DNA from: Sambucus nigra
Lineage: Eukaryota > Streptophyta > Magnoliopsida > Dipsacales > Adoxaceae
Direction: 5' to 3'
DNA: 64,000 nt
NCBI GenBank assembly: GCA_949130495.1
Contig: OX422207.1
Coordinates: 837,625,573 to 837,689,572 of the forward strand
In this document: piece after piece, positions 12,123 through 23,910 of the stretch
Layout: the number at the start of each line of letters is the position of its first letter
Numbering within the stretch: the stretch's first letter is position 1
Made by a program: the position numbers and the translations under genes
Notes under the pieces: model-generated
Told to the model about the DNA's origin: nothing
Database searches by the model: none
The model's input: the letters and a program-made list of their open reading frames with translations, nothing else

Positions 12123-12651
12123 TGGGCAGAATTAAAAAAAAACTGCTGGGCAGTATGGCCACTGCCACTGCCCAGCAGTATATTTGTACCTGTTATAGCA
12201 ACGTTGTACCTGTTCCAAACATCATATATCCGAACAAACTAAAGATAATGCAAATATATATATTCAAATAAGAAACTATTTAAAAAGAAACAACATCACC
12301 ATCATTTTATCTCAAATCTACAAACTATTTGCATGGAAAAGAGATTTTGTACCGCGACGCTCGGGAACACCTCCTTATCCTTCCCTTCTCGTCCGAATAG
12401 CCACATAAGTATAGAGCATATGTGGCCTACCCTTAGGGCCACTCCCTGTCCCCTGAATTGAAATAAAGTAAAATTAGTATCCGCCCCTCAAATATAGATA
12501 AATATAAATCGTAATTGAAATCGAAATCGAAATTGACATATAAATATAAATACATTACCTGTAGTGTCACTCAAACAGCTAACTTGAGCTCATATGGCAC
12601 CTCCTTCCAACTAATGTACCCGGGTAATCGTGTCAATTATAATTCTCTTCA
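12123..12651. other. Non-coding CACTA interior
   Basis: AT-rich spacer between the left repeats and the foldback. I recognise no gene in it. Confidence 0.5.
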
Positions 12652-12897
12652 TATCTAAACACTAAGAAAATACCATAATCCTATGGAGGTATGCATTGCA
12701 AATTCCTTCCAACCGTTGTGTAGCCAAAAATCAGCAGTTGAAGTTGTCAACTCCACCTTTGAATGGGGTATGGAAAGTGGTGGGGTATGGAAAGTGGAAT
12801 TGACAACTTCAACCGGTGATGTTTGGCTACATAACGGTTGGGAGGAATTTGCAGAGCATCGCTCCATAGGATTATGGCATTTCTTAGTGTTCGGATA
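12652..12897. repeat. Long near-perfect foldback inside the CACTA element
   Basis: Left arm 12652-12756 is the reverse complement of right arm 12794-12897 with scattered mismatches, around a 37-bp loop. The loop region carries two copies of GGGGTATGGAAAGTGG. A transcript from either strand would fold into a stem of about 100 bp. No coding content is recognised. Confidence 0.9.
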
Positions 12898-12954
12898 GAC
12901 GAAGAGATTCAGTCTCCTCTCCACAAATAGGACACCCCAAATAACTATGTACTA
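12893..12954 (-). repeat. Duplicated Tnp2 fragment beside the foldback
   Basis: About 62 bp match 15155-15216 inside the Tnp2 gene in the same orientation with only one or two differences. The piece overlaps the last bases of the foldback arm. Confidence 0.88.
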
Positions 12955-13138
12955 ATCACCTATTAAAGGTAAGAAGCGTATATTCATGGATTAGTATAAA
13001 CAAAACTTAGATGTAGTTGGAATATTTATGTATTAATCTCCTCTCCACACACACACACTACACAAGAGTGAAAATGATAAAGTACAGATCAAGTAAAAGC
13101 ATTAAAAATGGATGTTTCGGTACAAATTGAAATAATTA

Positions 13139-13726
13139 TTACAAATTGAAAAATTGTTTCAAATTCGGGTTATCATAAAAAATGGATTGATATTCGGTAG
13201 GAGCAACCAAGTCATCCACACTACTATTTAGACGCCTTGGCGCGTGTTGGACAATTGACCACGGCTCGTTGTTGATATACTCCGAGTAAAACACTTGCTT
13301 AACCTTTTGAAATGCACAAACAAACGGCTCATCGCTCACGTGGTCGTTGCTCTTCAACTTGGACAAGTCAACCATGATCAAATTGGTGACAGGATCAACT
13401 TTAGAAGCATTTTTATCCTCAACTCTTACCCATTCACAGTAAAATACAACCTCTTTGAAGCTTATATAATCCAATTCAAATATATTTTGGATTACACCAT
13501 AGTAAGTCATTTCAGCTTCAACGAGGTTTTTATCTTTTGCGCTCGCTCGAAAGAAAGTAAGAGCCTTGTATGAAATTCCCGAGTTCTGTACATTTGTACT
13601 TTCCTCGTACACTTTAGCGCCGAAAATGTAACCGTTCAATCGATATTTTTTGCACTCTTGTGCCACGAACAAGGGTCCAGTGGCTAGACGAGCAAGCCTT
13701 GATGTCGCATCACCCATCTTTAGGAG
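13139..13726 (-). CDS. CACTA DUF4216 exon (3' end of transposon gene)
   Basis: Encodes about 190 residues with the DUF4216 pattern: ARLATGP and CKKYRLNGYIFG near the start, then KNLVEAEMTYYGVIQNIFEL, and KVKQVFYSEY and PWSIVQHAPRR towards the end. DUF4216 is the usual C-terminal partner of plant CACTA Tnp2 genes; its biochemical role is unknown. A splice acceptor (CTCAG, minus strand) at 13727-13731 joins in phase to the exon at 13813-13897. I see no stop inside. It is probably the last exon, ending near 13139. Confidence 0.85.
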   Translation of the reverse strand, partial: LLKMGDATSRLARLATGPLFVAQECKKYRLNGYIFGAKVYEESTNVQNSGISYKALTFFRASAKDKNLVEAEMTYYGVIQNIFELDYISFKEVVFYCEWVRVEDKNASKVDPVTNLIMVDLSKLKSNDHVSDEPFVCAFQKVKQVFYSEYINNEPWSIVQHAPRRLNSSVDDLVAPTEYQSIFYDNPNLKQFFNL

Positions 13727-13812
13727 CTGAGAATATAGATAAATTAATTATATTAGTGGTAAAATTTGAGTGTAATGTAACGTTATATAACGACTGTTTT
13801 CATTGTAATTAC

Positions 13813-13897
13813 CTCTTGTGTCAACCATAGCCTAAATTCGCTGTCTGATTGTACCACTGTTTTTCGTCTTTTATTGTTCTCACAGGCTTCATATTTA
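13813..13897 (-). CDS. CACTA short linker exon
   Basis: Bounded on the minus strand by acceptor ATGCAG (13898-13903) and donor GTAATT (13807-13812). Joined to the upstream exon, which ends EEWK at 13971 before a GTAAGT donor, it reads in phase through KYEACENNKRR to FRLWLTQE. In CACTA proteins this EF-x-LWL-type segment links DUF4218 and DUF4216. Confidence 0.7.
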
Positions 13898-13970
13898 CTG
13901 CATATTACAAAATTAATCATGTATAAAATAATCTAAAATAATGTTAAACATTATAATATTCGAAACTTAC

Positions 13971-14707
13971 TTTTTCCATTCTTCGACATCTTCATGTGTG
14001 TCAAATAGATAACGAGCTACTTGTTCATGTTGCAAACTCGTTAATTTCACTCGTTTTCCCATCACATTACCACCATCATCGAGGAATTCATCAGTGTCAT
14101 CAACGCTGGTAGAGTCAGTCATATATTCCCGAGTATATATTGATGACTCCACGGTGATGTATTCCTCTGCAATTGATCCTGCAATATATCGCGTATTCTT
14201 GACGTAATCTTTAAAAACTTTCATCAATCTTTCAAACGGATACATCCACCGATATCTAACTGGACCACAAAGAAGTGCCTCGTCGCATAGGTGTACCAAC
14301 AAGTGAACACTTATGTCAAAGAATGCTGGGGGAAAGTACTTCTCCAATACACAAATCGCTTCGTTCACAGCCAATTTTGCGGCCACTATGTGTTCTCGAT
14401 TCACTACCTTCTCACACAAGAGGGAGAAGGTAATACTAATTTGCATAATAGCCCTACACAAATCCTTGTGCTTGGAGAAACAGTGCTTAAACAATAGAGG
14501 AACCAATTGCATGATCACATGCCAATCGTGGGACTTACACTTATGTAAATCATGAGTACCATAATTCACAATCCTTTGCAAGTTGGACGAAAAAGTAGAT
14601 GGGCCCTTCAAATTATATTTTGTGTCTAGAAGCACCTTCCTTTCCTCACTCGTCAAAGTAAATGCACCAGGGGGAATTATTGTCCTTTCCCTACTATCTT
14701 CTTTCAA
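13971..14707 (-). CDS. CACTA DUF4218 exon
   Basis: About 246 residues with the DUF4218 hallmarks in order: LQRIVNYGTHDLHKCKSHDWHV, LVPLLFKH, ICVLEKYFPPAFFDIS with VHLLVHLCDEALLCGPVRYRW, and YPFERLMKVFKDYVKN. DUF4218 lies directly after the Tnp2 domain in plant CACTA genes. It continues in frame from the Tnp2 segment except for a TGA at 14708-14710. It ends at a GTAAGT donor (13965-13970). The reading frame is otherwise open. Confidence 0.88.
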
Positions 14708-16372
14708 TCATAGTTGTGGTTTAAGTTTTAACGTTTTAAGGTCTTTTCGTGCATTTTCTCCATCCTTCGAATGACTCCCCCCAAGGCAAGTACCCACAAT
14801 ATGTTCAGCGAAGTTCTTCTCTGCATGCATCACATCCAATATATGGCGCACCGGGTTTTTCTTCCAATAAGGAATGTCAAATAAAATTGACCTCCGAGAC
14901 CATGCCTTTCTTATCTCAGTTTCATTCCCAGTTGGGGTCTTCTTATGCTTGACATTCTAAAATTTGGGATTCTTACCTGGCATATTTGGGCCACATTCAG
15001 AAGATTTACTTTCAATTTCTGAACCCGAAAGTTGTCTCGGCGGTAGCCTATGTTCAACTCCGCCCAATAAAAAATTGGAAGCTTTCTCAAATCTGAAACT
15101 ATGAGCTGGGGGTAAAAACCTCCTGTGGCAATGGTATACATTTTTTAAGCTGGAGGATAGACGAAGAGATTCAGTCTCCTCTCCACAAATAGGACACCCC
15201 AAATAACCATGTACTACACATCCGGATAATGTCCCATAAGCTGGAAAATCATGAATTGCCCACATCAACATAGCTTTCAGCGTAAACTCTTCTTTTCTAA
15301 AAGAGTCAAATGATTTCACACCCTCTTCCCACAACTCATTTAATTCTTCTACCAAAGGAGCCAGGTAGATATCAATGTCTTCACTTGGTGCCTTTGGCCC
15401 AGGTATCAATAAAGCCATCATCGAAAATTCAGGTCTCATACACTGTGAAGAAGGGAGGTTGAGTGGGGCTAGGATCACTGGCCATACACTCTGATTGGTG
15501 CTTAGATTTCCAAATGGATTGAAACCATCTGTTGATATAGCCAAACGAATGTTGCGTTGTTCTCGAGCAAAATCGGGATACTCATAATTCATCCTCCGCC
15601 AGGCAGTAGAATCAATAGGATGACGCATGATATTACCCCCTACTTCTGCCCTAGCATGCCAAGTCATTGCCTCTGCAATCCATGGTACTGTGAAAAATTG
15701 CTTTAATTTAGGCCCAACGGGAAAATATTTCAATACTTTTTGAGGCACTTTTGAGCTTGTGCCTTCCTTACTAGTAGATTGGACATATCTAGGTTCATCG
15801 CATACCGGACAACGATCGAGATTTTCATACTCCTTTCGGTATAGTATGCAGCCATACACACAAGCATGAATCGATTTATACTTCATTCCCAAACCTTTCA
15901 AACTGTTCTTCATAATAGGATAGCTATTTGGAAGTGTATTCACCTTGGGTAATAAGCCCTTCACCCATTTCAGAATTCCCGTCACGCTATTTCCAGACAA
16001 ACCGTACTGCGTCTTCAAACTGTGCAAACCAACCATGGCATGTAAAGTTGTTTGATCTTTCTCACAGCCAGAGTATAACGGTTGGGTCGCCTTAAATTTT
16101 AAACTTTGGTAGTCATCGTCAAGTTTTATCTTGTTATCTTCACGAGCACTTGAATCTTCTACATCATCAGTAACCTCATTCTCCTCAGCTTCATAAACTC
16201 CGTACGCATCATCAACTAAATCCTCTAACATATTATGATCTACGTCGTCCCCTTCTTCATCTATCCCATTCAAGAATGCATTTTTCTGTAATATACTTAA
16301 CAGCTCATGCACATTGTTACGATTTGAAAAAAATTCGACAGCATATCCCCTTAGTTCTCCAAGTACACGACG
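14708..16372 (-). pseudogene. tnp2: CACTA Tnp2 transposase (Transposase_21), two in-frame stops
   Basis: DDE-type transposase that cuts the transposon ends. The open part from 16312 encodes an acidic N-terminus, then SIHACVYGCILYRKEYENLD, CPVCDEPRYV, EAMTWHARAE, RLAISTDGFNPFG, VWPVILAPLNLP, IDIYLAPLVEELNELW and GYLGCPICGEETE. This is the Tnp2 domain in its usual order with the DGF aspartate present. Coding similarity continues past a TAG at 14957-14959 into HILDVMHAEKNFAEHIVGT and then meets a TGA at 14708-14710. Similarity seems to extend upstream of 16312 (to about 16372), so the first exon is not fully defined. With these stops it is probably inactive. Confidence 0.88.
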
Positions 16373-16867
16373 TAGATTGGCAGGTGTGAGTGTTATTTCA
16401 ATTGGTCAATTAAAATAACAGTCACACTTGTCAATCTAGTATGTACCCAGAGAACATTAAGATACGACTGCAGAACTTCCTCCAAAAGTAACAACTTTAA
16501 GCCAATAAGAATATTATACAAAAATTATACAGTCTCAAACTGTCCAAACGGGACAATTCGAGAGATCTCATTACAGGGGTAATGACTCTCGAACGGGTCT
16601 AAGGGTTATTGAATGCGTACGCATAAGAACTAGAATACTAGTATCTATGCGCACTATATTTAATTTCAAGTATGTTTCATATAATGGGTTAATTCAAATA
16701 CAAAAATAAATTCATGGGATAATTCAAATACAAAAATAAATTCATGTATTGACCACATACACACACACACACACTATCTAAGTTGTTCTATAGGTATAAA
16801 AACAATTATTATCCAATTATTATCCAACTATTATCAATTATTTATTTTGAATGTAAATAATATTCAA

Positions 16868-17095
16868 AACCCCACCCACCCCCACCCCCACCCCCACCCC
16901 ATCAGATTAATTCGAGACATAAGACCCTAAAGGGAATCCTATCTGCAACAACGCACACACACACGCACACCTACACACACACGCACACCTACGCCACACA
17001 CACACGCACACCTACGCACCTACGCACACACACACACACCCCACCCCACCCCACCCCCTGCCCCCCTCCACCACCCCCTCCCCCATCATTGTGTG
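16868..17095. repeat. C-rich / CA-rich minisatellite block 1
   Basis: Runs of CCCCACC and CACACACA with CCTACGCACAC-like units, ending in a CCTCCACCACCCCCTCCCCC module that recurs in the block at 17815-18360. Confidence 0.9.
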
Positions 17096-17814
17096 AATAG
17101 GTATGAGATCATAATTTGGAGGAATTCACGTCCAAGAAATAATTTGGATTGTGATACCCCTTGATAGACTTATATGTTTTGTTTACCCGACCGATTAACT
17201 ATTTTATAATCCTATAGAATTAAGTTTTAGAATCAAGGAATTGATCAGATATTCATTAAAATCGGTTAGTAGAAAATTTATTTAACCAAGAGGGTATCGA
17301 AAACATAACGTGGGGAATCATAATATACCGTAATCAACTTTAATAATAAGAACACATTCTTTCGAGTGATTTATAAATAATTAAATTTGAGTGCAATCAT
17401 GATTATACCTAGTATTTACTTTGAATAAAGGATATAAATTAGTAGTAGTAAGCGAGGATAACTATGTGTAAACTCTAGGATCGGAAGGTGTATCTGTTTG
17501 TTAGTGTTTTAAAGCTAAGGGGCAGAGTATGTAATTTATTATACTTAAATAGAAAAACATGGAAGAAACATTTTACCAAAACCCTAAACAGAAGAGTAGA
17601 AGTACCAGGAAGAGAATGTTTTTCAGGTAAGTTATTTGTTAAGTATATAAAACTTTTTTATTCAAATGTTTAATTTTTTTAAATTAAATGTTAAAAAGTA
17701 TTTTTGTATTCCTTCAAAAGTTTAAATCATTCAATGTTAGGAGTATTTGTGTGTTCATTTGTAAATATTTAGGAAACTAACACTATTCAATGTTATGAGT
17801 ATTTTTTTCTCAAA

Positions 17815-18046
17815 TCCCCTCCACCACCCCCTCCCCCACCACACACCACCACACACACACACACACACCCCACCCTACCCCACCCCCTGCCCCCTTCCAC
17901 CACCCCCTCCCCCAAAACACACCACCACACACACACACACACCGCACCCCACCCCACCCCCTGCCCCCTCCACCACCCCCCGCCCCACCCCCTGCCCCCC
18001 TCCACCACCCCCTCCCCCACCCTGCCCCATCCCGCCCCACCCCCAC

Positions 18047-18087
<41 letters not shown>

Positions 18088-18360
18088 ACCCCACCCCACC
18101 CCACCCCCTGCCCCCCTCCACCACCCCCTCCCCCACCACACACCACCACACACACACACACACCCCACCCTACCCCACCCCCTGCCCCCTCCACCACCCC
18201 CTCCCCCCCTCCCCCAAAACACACCACCACACACACCGCACCCCACCCCACCCCCTGCCCCCTCCACCACCCCCTCCCCCACCCTGCCCCACCCCGCCCC
18301 ACCCCCTGCCCCCCTCCACCACCCCCTCCCCCACCCTGCCCCATCCCGCCCCACCCCCCA
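17815..18360. repeat. C-rich / CA-rich minisatellite block 2 with higher-order repeat
   Basis: Modules CCCCCTGCCCCC, TCCACCACCCCCTCCCCC and (CA)n alternate. The arrangement starting near 17818 recurs near 18112, a higher-order period of about 295-315 bp. The plus strand is almost free of G. Confidence 0.92.
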
Positions 18361-18378
18361 CACACGCACACACATACA

Positions 18379-18503
18379 CACACATATATATATATATATA
18401 TACACATACACACATAAATATACAGACAAATATATATATAAATGGAAGAGAGAGAGAGAGAGAAATTGAACCTGAGAGAGAGAGAGAGAGAGCAGCGTCG
18501 AGT

Positions 18504-18551
<48 letters not shown>
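18379..18551. repeat. (TA)n and (GA)n microsatellites
   Basis: TA repeats at 18383-18400 and 18429-18440, then (GA)n from 18446 to 18551 with one short interruption. Confidence 0.97.
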
Positions 18552-18557
<6 letters not shown>

Positions 18558-18604
18558 AACGGTGGGAGGGAAAAAAGAAGGGGGAAAGGGTTTTTGCTGG
18601 AAAA

Positions 18605-18775
18605 GTTATCACGGTCGTGTCAAGGTCATTGACCGTGACAAGATTTGTCACGGGCTTGTCACGGTCATTAACCGTGACAAGTCGTTGTCATGGTCGTGTC
18701 AAGGTCAATGACCGTGACATAAAACGCGTGTTTTTTTGTCACGGTCAATGACCTTGACAAGGCTGGCCGGCTGAA
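18605..18775. repeat. Right subterminal repeats of the CACTA element
   Basis: About eight copies of the GTCACGGTCA/TGACCGTGAC motif in palindromic pairs, matching the left cluster at 11877-12122. Confidence 0.85.
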
Positions 18776-18805
18776 AGGTGACAATTTGCCCATTTTTGTG
18801 TAGTG

Positions 18806-20583
18806 CGATCACTGCACATGAAGGTGACACTAGAGTTAAGGCTACTAAAACTCAAATGCTTGTCCAGCAGTATAACTCCCTAAATATTTCAGATTCTGAA
18901 TCCTTTGATGATTTTTACATGAAATTAACTGACATTGTGACCAAACTGCATGCTAATGGGATAACATATGACAGACATGAAATTGTATCTAAAATTCTAA
19001 GATCATTACCACAGAAACATAATAACAAAAGATATGCTATTGAGGAAATGTGTGATCAAAATCTCACTCCTGAATTACTCAGTAGTAAACTAGAACTATG
19101 GAAATGGAATTTGAATTTAAGAAACAAATGACCCAGTCCCATAGGAAACAGACTAGTTCCAACTTAAGTTTTTCCTCTAAGCTGATGAAACTTGAATTTA
19201 CTCTTCCTACAGATGATTCTGATGAGGAATGTGATATAGACAGTTTGGATGATTAAATTGCTTTAATGTCAAAACAATTTAAGAAAATTATCAAATTTAG
19301 AAATAAAATGGCAAACAGACAAGGCAAGATAAATTATCCAACTCAGTCCAACTACAAACCTCATGAGAAAGGTCAAGACAAACATCACAAGGACATGAGA
19401 CCGAACAAAGACTTCACAAACATTGAATGTTTTAGATGTGGAAAACAAGGACACATAGCACAAGACTATAGAGTGAAACTGAGCACTGCCAATAAACATA
19501 CTAGGGATAACACTTGCAAAACATGGGATGATTCAAGTGATTCGAAAAATGTGGAACCTGAATCTTCTGATGGTTTTGATCCTTGCATGTCTTTCTTTGC
19601 TAAGATAATCTATAATGATGATATGCCTATGTATAAGAATGATGATAATATCTCTACTTTTGTTATTATAAATCATGATGCTACTCGTTTAGATGCTTTA
19701 ACTTATGAGAATATTGCTAGTTCTACCACGGGATGTGTGAGTCAAAGGGAATGCAATAATGACGATGTTAATGGGTGCGTGAGTTCAAGAATTGAATCCT
19801 TAGGGGTCACTTCACACACTTTATGTGAAAACTCTCAAGAAAAGCACTAGACTAGAGAAGATAGTGAAGAATATCACTAAGCAACTAGAAAACCTAAGTC
19901 TGATGGTTAAACTTAATGCTGAAGAGTATACTACCCAATCTTTAACTCATGAAAATGAAGTCAAAATTTTTAATAAAAAATTGAAGAATTTTATTGAAGA
20001 AAATGAATCTCTGGAGAAAAAATATAAAGGGACATTATTAGAATTGGAACAATCCAAAGAGAAGACAGCAACGATTTTCAAAAAAATTGCAAAATTTAAA
20101 AACAATTCAAAATATTTTGAAGGTTTTGTTGCTGACTCAAAAACTAATTCTGATGATTGAACTGGAATAGGGTTTTTCCCCAATTTGAAGACTCAAAGTA
20201 AAAACCTTGAACAAATTAAGTTTGTGTCAGGAGGCAAAAGACCTATAGAAACTTGTCCACATTTTCATTCATTGAAAAATGAGTTTGATGAAAAACAATC
20301 AAAGTTTGATATTGGGGAATCAAGTTACTCTAAGTGTGAAAGTCCACCTAAGGCTAAATATGTCCCCACGATTAGGAAGAGTGATTCTGCCTTTCAAACT
20401 GTACTCCCTAGAAATAAGGTTCAACCCCAAAATTCCATGAAGCCAATGTTTAGAGACTTTTCTAAGGAGATACCATCTTCGAGCAATTTGTTTTACTCTT
20501 ACTGTGACTTATATGGTCATTCCTTTAAAGGTTGCTTCTCTAGACGCTTAGTTAACCCTATTTATAATACTTCTGTCTACTAA
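18806..20583 (+). pseudogene. gag: Sirevirus gag, 3' part with two damaged zinc knuckles
   Basis: Continues the split gag domain with ITAHEGDTRVKATKTQ, SFDDFYMKLTDIV and KILRSLPQK. The first knuckle (19428-19469) reads CFRCGKQGHIAQDY, with tyrosine in the last cysteine position. The second (20494-20535) reads YSYCDLYGHSFKGC, lacking the first cysteine. Between them is a lysine-rich coiled-coil-like stretch (19825-20158). Stops at several points (for example 19857, 20158, 20581) break the frame. The region leads into pol without another promoter. Confidence 0.85.
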
Positions 20584-23500
20584 AACATTAACTATTCAAG
20601 GAGAAGCCGTAACAATTATGTTCTCCCTAGACAACCAGACAAAAATTTTAACTATAGAAAGATAAAGGCTAAACCTAAAAGATCATTTACAAGAAGGGTT
20701 CCTAGACACTTTTCAAAATCAAATGCTCATACTTTTCATAAAATTCAACCTCATACGCATAAAATTTTTCAACAAAAATCTAATGCTCGCAAATTTTATC
20801 AAATGAGAGCAAATAAGCACAAAATGAAAACAAGAGATGTTTGGGTTAGAAAAGATGAACTATTACCCCAGATGAAGTGTAATATTGTGATTACTTCTTT
20901 AAAAGCTGAATACACTCCCTCTGGTTGGTATTTAGATTCTGAATGTTCAAAACACATGACAGGGGATGATGCCAAACTTTTAAACAAAACCAGCTTTGCT
21001 GGAGAAAAAGTTATTTTTGGTGATGGTGTATCATCTCAAATCATTGGTAAAGGAACACTCCAAGAAGAAGGATTACCTTTACTTGAAAATGTTCTTCTAG
21101 TAAAAGGTCATAAGGCTAATCTGCTTAGTATCTCACAATTTTGTGACTCAAATCATACTGTCACCTTTTCAAAGAATAATTGCAAAATTTTAAATGAAAA
21201 AGGTGAGTGCATTATTATAGGACTCAAGACTCTGGACAATTGTTATACTGTTCAGAACAATGCTGAGGTCTGTAACATTTCCAGAATAGACGACAATGAG
21301 ATATGGCATAATCTTATGGGTCACATAAATTACGAAAACCTTAGTAGACTATCTTCTCAAGAAATAGTTAGAGGTATTCCTAAGATCAAATCTTTTTCTA
21401 ATATTTTCTGTGGATCATGTCAGGAAGGAGAAATTGTTAAAGCCCCTTATAAGAAAGTCAAAGATATCCTCACCTCTAAACCCTTGGAGCTCATCCATAT
21501 GAACCTAATGGGTCCTTCTCGAACTGTTACTCTCTCTGGACACAGTTACATTCTTGTTATGGTTGATGACTTCACCAGATTTACTTGGGTAGCTTTCTTA
21601 AAACAAAAGTCTGACACTTTCCAAACCTTTTTGAAGATTTTACTTCGAATGGAAAATGAGAAAGATACTCAAGTAAATAGAATTCGTAGTGATAGAGGTT
21701 GAGAATTTATAGATACTGGTGTTATAGAGTATTGTGACTATAATGGTTACAAACATGAATTTAGTGCTCCTAAGACTCCTCAACAAAATGGTATTGCTGA
21801 GAGAAAGAATTGTACCCTTCAAGAGATGGCACGTGTTATGATTCATGCTAAAACTTTACCTAAGTATTTTTGGGTAGAATCTATTCGTACTGTGTGTCAC
21901 ATTATCAATAGGGTCTATCTTAGAAAGAATTCTAAACAAACTCCTTACAAACTTTGGTATGGGAAGAAGCCCAACCTTCAGTACCTTAGAACCTTTGGTA
22001 GTACGTGTTATGTCTGCAAAGACAGAGAACACTTAGCTGAATTTGAGACTCGTGGAGATAAAGCCATCTTTCTAGGATATTCTTCTGACAGTAGAGCATA
22101 CTGTGTGTATAATCTTCGCACTAAGACCTTAATGGAATCCATAAACGTTATTGTAAGTGACACTACTGTAGAGAGTAAGACTGGAGAGCCAACTATTATG
22201 GAAGAGTCTGAAAATGTTTTAGAAAATGATTCTCCAGAAATAGATGATTCTTTACTAATTGAGACACCTGAAGTACCCAACTGGGTTTCTAAAGAACATC
22301 CCATAAATAATGTTGTTGGTAACCCTAGTGAGATTGTACATACAAGATCTCAATTAAGAAACTATGCTCATTATGCATGTTTTGTTTCCCTTGTGGAACT
22401 AAAGAATGTAAATGATGCATTGAATGATCCTCATTGGATTTCTACAATGTAGGAAGAACTTATTTAATTTGTAATTCATGATGTTTGGTATCTAGTACCT
22501 AGGCTTGATCACAAAAAGGTTATTGGCACACGTTGGATATTTAAAAATAAATATAATGAAAGTGGGATAATCATTAGAAACAAAGCCAGATTAGTTGCTC
22601 AAGGATACTCTCAAATTGAAGGAATAGATTTTACTAAAACTTTTGCTCCTATTACTCGATTAGAATCTGTTCGTCTTCTCTTTGCCATAGCTTGCTACTT
22701 ACATTTTACGCTTTATCAAATGGATGTCAAATATTCCTTTCTTAATGGAATATTAACTGAGGAGAGCTATGTAGAACAACCAAAAGGGTTTATTGACCCT
22801 AAATATCCAAATCATGTCTTTCGTCTTAAAAAGGCTTTGTATGGCCTAAAACAAGTGCCAAGAGCCTGGTATGAGCGACTTTCCAACTTTCTCTCAGACA
22901 AAGGTTTTAAGAGATGAGGAAATAATCAAACCCTTTTTGTCAAACATATCATTATAGCTCGATTTTATGTTGACGATATCATATTTGGATCAACTTCCCC
23001 TTCAGAAGTTATTTCTTTTTCTAAAATTATGCATAAAGAATTTCAAATGTCTCTTATGGGAGAGTTACAATTTTTCTTGGGTATTCAAGTTAAACAGAAA
23101 TCAGAATGATTATTTGTTGCATAATCAAAATATGCTTTAGAGATTGTTAAAAAATTCGGCCTTGAGAGTGCAAAAGATGTTAAAACTCTCATGAGTACTA
23201 CTGTCAAACTGTCTAAGGATGAAACTAGGAAATCCGTAGATCCAACCTTGCATCATAGTATGATAGGAACCTTATTATACCTTACTGCCTCTCGTCCTGA
23301 TATTATGTACGCTGTTTGTGTGTGTGTCCGTTGTCAAAACAATCCTAAAGAGAGCCATTTAGCTTGTGTTAAAAGAATCATAAAATACATAAAAGGCACT
23401 CTAAATTTAGGACTTTGGTACACAATTGATACTCCTAGCACTATAATAGGATACATTGATTCCGATTGGGAAGGGTGTACTGATGATAGTAAGAGCACAT

Positions 23501-23910
23501 CAGGATCATGTTACTATATTGGTAATAATTTAGTAGGTTGGAGTAGTAAGAAACAAAACTGCACTTCTTTATCAACAGCTGAATCTCAATACATAGCCGC
23601 TGGAAGCTGTTGTGCCCAATTACTTTACCTTAAGAAAATTCTAAATGACTATGGTATTAAAGAGGAACAACTACATCTCTATTGTGATAATCAAAGCGCG
23701 ATCAATATCTCTAAAAATCCTGTTCAACACTCGCGAACAAAACACGTAAAAATAAGACATCACTTTATACGCGAATTAGTTGAGACTAAGGAATTAGAAA
23801 TCAATTATCTTTCTACTGATTTGCAACTTGCAGATATGTTTACCAAACCTTTGGATTATAATAGGTTTATTACCTTGCGTAAATCGATAGGAATGGTTTG
23901 TGCTGAATAA
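20584..23910 (+). pseudogene. pol: Sirevirus pol: protease, integrase, RT, RNase H (broken)
   Basis: Domains in Copia order. Protease near 20926-21200 has WYLDSECSKHMTG, with glutamate in the third position of the DSG active site. GAG-pre-integrase is near 21300-21440 (IWHNLMGH, FCGSCQEG). The integrase core starts near 21480 with IHMNLMGP, so the first catalytic aspartate is asparagine (21502-21504). RT is near 22450-23100 with YVDD at 22966-22977, and RNase H near 23400-23890 with NPVQHSRTKH. Stops at 21700, 22450, 22915, 23107 and 23122 interrupt it. It cannot make a full polyprotein. Confidence 0.92.

Larger units (their letters stand above)
16373..18604. other. 5' non-coding part of the CACTA element
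   Basis: Upstream of the transposase on the minus strand. AT-rich stretches alternate with C-rich (G-rich on the transcribed side) minisatellite and CA repeats. Long open frames here are low-complexity and not genes. Confidence 0.7.
11860..18805 (-). mobile_element. CACTA (En/Spm-type) DNA transposon with Tnp2, DUF4218 and DUF4216
   Basis: The right end on the minus strand starts CACTACACAAAAATGGGCAA; the left end starts CATTACACCAAATCTGCCCA, the same terminus with the motif changed from CACTA to CATTA. Both ends carry clusters of GTCACGGTCA-type palindromes. Inside are exons for Tnp2 transposase, DUF4218 and DUF4216 on the minus strand, the usual plant CACTA set. It lies inside the Sirevirus gag. 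The flanking triplets (TAC left, CGA right) do not match, so the 3-bp duplication is lost or the exact ends differ by a base or two. Confidence 0.92.

Noticed and set aside
12655..12924. Open frames of 71 and 89 codons on both strands
   Set aside because: They arise from the foldback arms, which read similarly in both directions.
14938..14957. GTAAG...TTTTAG that could be an intron at the Tnp2 TAG stop
   Set aside because: Only about 20 bases long, far below plant intron size, and removal would shift the frame.
17793..18651. Several long overlapping open frames on both strands rich in P, H, G, V and C
   Set aside because: They are produced by the C-rich/CA-repeat minisatellite and show no domain or coding bias.
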